The position numbers and the translations under genes were made by a program. Below the pieces are notes generated by a model. It was not told the DNA's origin, did no database searches, and worked only from the letters and a program-made list of their open reading frames with translations. DNA of 64,000 nucleotides from Gigaspora margarita (taxonomy: Eukaryota > Glomeromycota > Glomeromycetes > Diversisporales > Gigasporaceae): assembly GCA_009809945.1 (NCBI GenBank), contig WTPW01000592.1:151131-215130 (forward strand), written 5' to 3'. Positions within the stretch are counted from its first letter, which is position 1, and each line of letters begins with the position of its first letter. Of the stretch, positions 58,230 through 64,000 are shown piece by piece.

Positions 58230-58421
58230 TTAACAGGACACCGAAATATACATAGATAGGTCAGGTATGAGTTTGCTTATTTTTGAGGTTTTTTATACAG
58301 ATCATTTCTATTTATAGTAATTTTTTTGCTTATTTTTGAAGTTTTTCTGCAGATCCTTCCTTTTTTAGTAACCATATAATTAAACTGACCTATCTATATG
58401 TATTTTGGGGTCCTCTATTAA
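58230..58421. mobile_element. MITE with TTAA target duplication (piggyBac type)
   Basis: The element (58234-58417, 184 bp) starts 'caggacaccgaaatatacat' and ends with the mirror 'tattttggggtcctcta'. The arms continue with 'gataggtcag' and 'ctgacctatc'. TTAA stands on each side (58230-58233 and 58418-58421), the duplication typical of piggyBac elements. The centre contains the phrase 'gcttatttttgaggtttttt' twice. It is non-coding. Confidence 0.7.
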
Positions 58422-59345
58422 CTGTATTAAAGCCAATTTTTAATATTCTAATTTTATAAAACTCTATTTTATATATGTAAGCAAGTACTAAAGCTATGTA
58501 CAGTATTGAATGCTATATCTTTTGCTAAAACAGAATTATACTAATTCATTTTGACTAAGAATTAATAAAAAAATAATAGAACTTCTTGTTATAGTTTTAT
58601 TATCTTTTGCAGATAGTAGTATATTTTTAGTATTAAATATATTTATATAAATAGGTGTAATAGAACAAAAAATAACAGTTTTAATTCAATTTAGCAACTA
58701 TATTAGTAAAAAAATATATGAAATCTTCCAAAAAAATTGTATGCCAAAATCTTAAAAAAATTGCAATTGATATACAATCTTCAAAAGAAAATCTTTTAAA
58801 ATATTTCAAAATATATTGCAAAATATTGTAAAATAAACCAAATAAATAATTTTAAACTCTATTTAATTGCTAATTCAGATAAAATTGGCAATATTTCTAT
58901 ATTTAGAATTGGGGCAAAACAAATATATAAACAATATAGTACAAAATCTAACATATGAGCTGATTTCATTTATTGGACCTTTTTTATATATGTGTAAATT
59001 GTTTTTAAGGGTTTATTTTTGATCAACAAATTACCTAATTGGCTATTAATTTTAAAATCATGATAAACAAAATTTTTAATATATGAATTATTGCATCTAA
59101 CCAATCATCTGTTCTTAGAACCCATCAAAAAAAGCAAAAGTAATTGTAAATAGTAAAAATTATATTTAATTTATATATATTTTTAATATAATAGTTTATT
59201 TATTTGTATTTTGCTTATAGAAAATATTAAAGTAAATTTGGCCTTATAAAATGCCCGTATATATATAGTAATAGTTTTATCTTATGCATTATATACTACA
59301 AAAAACAATATATTTATTATATAATTATAATTAGCTATCAGAAAA
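58422..59345. other. AT-rich stretch, nothing recognised
   Basis: No open frame with recognisable motifs and no paired element ends were found. Confidence 0.35.
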
Positions 59346-59940
59346 ACTTCTATATAATTGCTCTGTTTGTGAAAAACACTATAAAACAAAAGATGGCTTA
59401 AAGCGACAACATACTATTGTTCATGGCTATAACAAAGATCCTCCTGGCATTTATAAACTTCCTTTAAAAGCTATTTTAGAATTAAAAAAATATTTGTTAA
59501 AATGATTCAAGACCGATTAAAAGTACATTTTACATGTTTGGGTTTACAAAGAGTATTAATATCATGTATACTAAGTCAATTTTATAGTGGATTTAAAGAT
59601 CATATTCATCATTGATTTTCAAAATCTGGAAGAGTAAGATGCTTATTTCGAGGTGACAATGCATATTCTTTGCTTGGTCAAATTTTAAATGATAAACAAT
59701 AGGGAGTTAAATACTTTTCCAATAATCAATGAATTTTATTACATTTCAACCTCCTTATGAACAGGCACCAGAATCAATACAAAAAGAAATCAAATTAAAA
59801 ATTAAACAAGTTGTGGTTGATTGGTATCAGAAAGTTAAAACTGATACACATGACATATGATTTGAGCTGGGTATATTAGTTTTGGCTTTTCAGTTGCAAG
59901 AAGTCATTATTAACAAGTTATTGCTTTCAAATAAAATAAA
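59346..59940 (+). pseudogene. C2H2-finger protein relic of a repeated family
   Basis: The plus strand reads CSVCEKHYKTKDGLKRQHTI followed by VH, a classical C2H2 finger (CX2CX12HX4H), then NKDPPGIYKLPLKAILELKK. After frame changes and stops come CLFRGDNAYSLLGQILND, GVKYFSNNQ and IKLKIKQVVVDWYQKVK. From memory, proteins with a C2H2 finger followed by a C-FRG-x2-Y-x-L block are highly repeated in Glomeromycotina genomes and probably belong to transposons; I cannot confirm this here. At least four stops or shifts break the frame and neither end is defined. It is therefore a relic. Confidence 0.6.
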
Positions 59941-61145
59941 GTAATTAATTATAATATAATTAGTATACAAATTATTAAGTTTACACTATACTAAAGTTAT
60001 TATTTTTTACTTAAATAGTATAAATTAGATCGTATAATACATAAATAGATCAATTGTACAAATGAAAATTTTTGAATATAAATTAGCAATATTAAATAAA
60101 ATAACTTTATACAATTTATGGTTTTAATTATCAATTGCTTTATATTAACTATTTTTATTAAAATTATATATTGATATTGTCTTTCAATTTCTAAAAAATA
60201 GGCTACTTTATATTTAATTAAGAAATTTAGTATTAGACAATACAAAGTTGATTTTTTGATTAATAAATAACCTAGCAACTAGCTTTTAGTTTAAAATTTA
60301 TATATAAAAATTTTTTTTATAAACTATGACATTTAAAAAACCCACTTGGATCATAAATATAGTCAAAAAATTTTGCAGAATTTGATCTGGCCAAGTTATA
60401 AAAGCTAATTTATTAAATTTATATGGGCTTAAAAATTTTAATTTCATCTATTAATCAAATACTATAGTTGTATAATATAATTACAGTTTGATAAAAATGG
60501 GACTTGAAATCTGAACCTTTCAAACTTTTTATTAGAAAAAAAATATATTGGATATAGACTTTCATTTGATTTTTTAAAGTATTCTAATTTCTCTTCCAAT
60601 TCTTTAAACTCCTTAATCAACTGCTCCAACACCTTCTTCTTTATTTTCAGATTAATAAACTTGTAATTGAATATTATTAGGGTCTATTCCTGCTTTTATG
60701 AAGACTGTAAAAAATTTTGCGAAGACAACAAAAAGTATCTCCAAGAACAAAAATTATAAGCCAAAGAAAATCGATCCTACCCAAGCCAAGTAATAATTGT
60801 TTAATAAATGGTTGTTGAATGCTTAATATTTTTAGAATTGGCAACCAAAAAAAAAGATCAAGATAACTTGACTTTATCATTTTTTACATTGCTTTCTAAA
60901 TATCAAAATCACCACTTTAAATCAAAATTAAAAATTACTTGTACAAAAAAAAAATATAGAAAATAATTCTATTCTAGCTATAACATCTTTATTTTTCACT
61001 AACAAAAACTAAAAAAAAACTAATAAAAATCAAACCTCATTTAAAAAAAACTTAGTTTAGCAATTAATAGCTCAAGAGTTTGAGATCTTTAGCATCAGGC
61101 ATTATATAGAATTTTATATGTATACAGTTAAAATAACATATGAAT
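59941..61145. other. AT-rich stretch, nothing recognised
   Basis: Two minus-strand open frames (60000-60278 and 60677-60880) are hydrophobic or Leu/Ile-rich only because of base composition; I see no motif. No paired repeat ends were found. Confidence 0.35.
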
Positions 61146-61999
61146 GTTGTGACAGGCAAAATTAGTGACATAGCAAAAGCTGAAATCGGGCTGTGTTGAA
61201 TTGCTATTTTTATTTTTTTTTAAATATATTATTAGCTTCTATTTTTAGTAATAGATCAAATTAAAAGAATCAAAAATATTTAAGGGTTTTAAGTACCGAA
61301 AAATACTTAAAAGTTTTAAGTATCAAAAGATACTTGGGAGTTTTAAGTATCAAAGAATACTAAGAGTTTTAAATATTGAAAGATATTTAAGAGTTTAAAT
61401 ATCAAAAGATACTTAAGAGTTTTAAGTATCGAAAGATGCTTAAAAATTTTAAATATAAAAAACGTAGAAAAATACTTAAGAATCCTAAGTATAGAAAGCT
61501 TTGTAAGAGTTTTGAAAAATATTCTTTTTAATTGTTTTCTAATCTGTAAAAGAAAATATATAAGAGCCCCAAGCTTGCCTTGAAATAAAATTAACTCATT
61601 TGAGTTCCAAAACTTCGAAATTATACCTAGTAGAAATTAGTTCTCTAAAAATAATTATTCCCTCATAATAAAATTGTTCATAATAAAATCGCTTGTTATA
61701 TTTTCTCATATTTTTGTATCCCTGTGATATCTGTATTATTTATATTGTTATCATAGTAATAGTAAAAAGAAAAAGAGTTAATAAATTCAAGTCGATCACT
61801 TTTTCTTAAATATCTATCCATAAATTAATTGAACCTCTGATTACTCCATTTATCAAACAATCACAGTCTGTATCATTAAGACTAGTAACAACTGAAATCA
61901 AATATAATATACCACAGTCACGAAACATAGTGAACAAAGTTCACGATTGAAACTGAAGAATCTAAACCCTGCTACCCTAAGAACAAAGTGAGGAAGTAG
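61146..61999 (+). repeat. LTR-like repeat with internal minisatellite
   Basis: It starts 'tgttgtgacaggcaaaatta' and shares the 'ataataaaatcgctt' phrase and general layout with the LTR-like segment at 50208. From about 61281 to 61510 a 27-bp unit, 'ttttaagtatcaaaagatac' plus 'ttaagag', is repeated about seven times with changes; each unit is itself a small palindrome. No target duplication was found. Confidence 0.4.
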
Positions 62000-62003
62000 A
62001 CAA

Positions 62004-62535
62004 CTAGGGGGCATCCATAAATTACGTTATGCTTGAGGGGGTTCCCCAAAATATAATGATTTTCCAATATGTGGGGGGTCCCCCTCAACATAACGCAAAT
62101 TTTTTATAAAAATTTGTTTAAAACTTGATCCAGTAGTCAAAATTGGATGATTTTGGTACCATTCGAATCTTCTCGAGGAGTGGATTCGAATGGTACCAAT
62201 TTTATTTAATTCGGATTACTGGATCACGTTTTATTAACGAAATACTATTGGTACTATGTTTTCTTATAAAATTACTATAAAATCAATAGTATTTCGTTAA
62301 TAAAACGTGCTATAGTGATCCAAATTAAATGATTTTGGTACCATTGGATTCGTCTTATAGAGACGAATCGAATGGTACCAAAATCATCAAGATTGGATCA
62401 CTGGGCATAATATATTCAAGTTTTTGTAAAATTATATATATAAATATACGGATTTTTAAAATTTTTTTTATATATAGAGGGGGGGTCAAGAGCTACTATG
62501 TAGGGGTACATAACGTTATTATGGATGCCCCCTTA
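62004..62535. mobile_element. TIR element with gggggcatccataaatta ends
   Basis: The element (62007-62532) starts 'gggggcatccataaattacg' and ends with the mirror 'taacgttattatggatgccccc'-like sequence. It is flanked by cta and tta, compatible with a 3-bp TWA-type duplication. The interior contains two hairpins built on 'ggtaccattcgaatc' and 'ggtaccattggattcg' and mirrored 'aatactattg' phrases. The open frame crossing the right half is a translation of these repeats. Confidence 0.7.
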
Positions 62536-63400
62536 GTATCAAAGCAGCATTACAAGTAAAAAAACTATTGGCAATACTTATCATATCCTCCAGTTACACT
62601 ATAGCAATTTGTCACTCGACCTATTTCCAATACATAACAATAAAATACAAATATGGGATTTTGCCTTGCAGTCACGTGATCTGCAGATGGTTCATAGCAT
62701 CAGTTTGGATATTTCCTTAAATTTTTAAAATTCTTGGTCTGTACTGTTGTTAATTTCTTACAAACCCAAGTAATTTGTCTATACTGCTAACTATCTAACC
62801 ATTTTTGTAAGTGAAACAAAACTAAGCCTAGTGGTGGATGGGTGGGCACTATCGATAAAGCTAGACTAATATCAAGCTAACAGCAAAGACAAAAGAGGTA
62901 GAACAATTTCCCTCTTTACCTCTCTTAAATAACTACTCCTTATGGTCTCATACTTACTTAACCATTTATTATCCCTTAATCAATACATTATACATACCTT
63001 ATTCTTAAATACATCACTCCTGTCATCAAAAACTTCAAACTTACCTATTGTTGACCTATGAAAATACACAAAAATGGGCATAACTCTTGAACCAATGATT
63101 GGAATTCGATGAAACAACCACCATTCAACTCAGCTCGATGAGTCGGTTCGAATGAGCTACAGATCATCTCTGTACGACTACTGGTTATCAAGATCGGAAC
63201 CAATGAACAATCAAGTATAGGATCTACAATTTGATTGGTTAGGCGACCTACTGCGTGCCAAATCGCATATATGGCATTTATAAAACATGTCATATTTATA
63301 GTATATATACTCTATATTTTATTTATTACACATATGTCATTTATTTCATATATTACATTTATACTATTTATACTATATATTTTATTAGTAATAGATATAG
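62536..63400. other. Non-coding; module-like stretch and AT-rich tract
   Basis: The part 63075-63200 contains 'ataactcttgaaccaatgat' and 'gctcgatgagtcggttcgaa', resembling the hairpin module seen in several MITEs. From 63290 to 63400 there is only low-complexity 'tatttatactatata' sequence. No gene is seen. Confidence 0.35.
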
Positions 63401-63403
63401 CAT

Positions 63404-63464
63404 CGAAAAGCATTTGCATTACATGACATTCTGTGTTTGTTTGGACTATGCCGGCAAATAATTT
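63404..63464. repeat. Direct repeat, left copy
   Basis: This 61-bp stretch (cgaaaagcatttgcattaca to ccggcaaataattt) recurs at 63940-64000 with one difference. The period is 536 bases, and the second copy runs into the window edge. Confidence 0.95.
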
Positions 63465-63939
63465 AGGCCAGAGGTGATTTTTATTGAAATAGCAGAAAAT
63501 GTGCTAGAGAAGCAAGCAGCTGACCGTGTTGGCCAGAATGGCAAAGACATCCCGAGAAAAAGCAATCGTAATTGCGCTGGGAGTCACCGTGGAATTACTG
63601 TAGCCAGTGGTTTCCCGCTCGCCGAAGCGAGCCGGCTGTGAGTGAAGAATGCAAGTGAAGTAATGCAGGTGAGAAAATGATAGAATCACGTGTCTTCATC
63701 TTGGGTGGGTTGGGTGGGTCACGCGAATTTTCTGTTCAAGCACTTGCGGACGTCAATTCGTTGTACCTAACTTTTATACATACCCGCTATTCCCATTGTA
63801 GCACCTTATTTGTCTTTGATCTTCCCTGCGCCATTTTCTGATTTTCACATGCTTCTAGTCTTACCTGTAATGGCTTATGCAAGTGACAGGTCATGTGCTT
63901 GCTCTTCTTTTCGATCACNTGATATCCTATCACTTCGCA
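63465..63939. other. GC-richer spacer between direct repeats
   Basis: The base composition here is much richer in G and C than the rest of the window. A minus-strand frame (63504-63689) reads FGERETTGYSNSTVTPSAIT and ends after SCLLL. I do not recognise it, and it has neither clear splice sites nor an upstream continuation. A short hairpin (gctcgccgaagcgagc) occurs near 63617. It may be one unit of a tandem array that continues beyond the edge. Confidence 0.4.
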
Positions 63940-64000
63940 CGAAAAGCATTCGCATTACATGACATTCTGTGTTTGTTTGGACTATGCCGGCAAATAATTT
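63940..64000. repeat. Direct repeat, right copy, cut by window end
   Basis: The sequence matches 63404-63464 with a single t-to-c change (catttgc versus cattcgc). Because the match runs to the last base of the window its true length is unknown. Confidence 0.95.

Noticed and set aside
63504..63689. Minus-strand frame of 61 codons in the GC-richer end
   Set aside because: It has no recognisable domain and no supported exon structure; I mention it only within the spacer entry.

Overview
The window looks like nuclear DNA of a fungus, most probably an arbuscular mycorrhizal fungus (Glomeromycotina, Rhizophagus/Gigaspora type). It is extremely AT-rich and packed with transposable elements. Its few genes have short GT-AG introns, and it carries decayed Sel1-like repeats of the kind that are greatly expanded in that group. 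The assignment is an inference; no rRNA, tRNA or single-copy marker gene was found.

Two gene models are open throughout. The first (7167-7990, minus) is a five-exon gene for a 170-residue protein with four predicted membrane helices. All its exons are too short for an ORF search. The second (42576-44878, minus) is a five-exon gene for a 676-residue DDE-transposase-like protein of P/THAP9-like appearance. All four of its introns are GT-AG, and almost all ambiguous bases of the window fall in or between its exons. Every other protein-coding trace I could support is a broken transposon gene: two hAT transposases, a pogo/Tigger transposase, a LINE with ORF1 and ORF2, a C2H2-finger protein, and Sel1-like repeat fragments.

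Layout. 1-17.7 kb: mostly small inverted-repeat elements, a 2.65-kb hAT element carrying Sel1-like repeats, the membrane-protein gene, and a 3.2-kb hAT element. 18-23 kb: a broken hAT transposase gene interrupted by long palindromes. 23.8-27.3 kb: a 3.4-kb hAT element filled with tandem palindromic units and itself interrupted by another element. 27.6-57.7 kb: a nested stack. An old palindrome-array element was split by a composite element (28051-34534) and by a LINE (35318-57538). The LINE in turn received a P-like element of 9.6 kb (itself hit by a pogo element), three hAT elements, an LTR-like segment and a TA-type MITE. Removing the insertions leaves LINE pieces summing to about 5.9 kb, flanked by a target duplication of about 16 bp. 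57.7-64 kb: further MITEs, a C2H2-finger pseudogene, an LTR-like repeat and, at the right edge, a 61-bp direct repeat about 536 bp apart.

Insertion boundaries were read from terminal inverted repeats plus matching target-site duplications. At least ten insertions have 8-bp duplications (hAT or P type), six have TA duplications (mariner/pogo type), one has TTAA and two have 15-16 bp duplications (LINE type). No promoters, riboswitches, CRISPR arrays, tRNAs or rRNAs could be supported.
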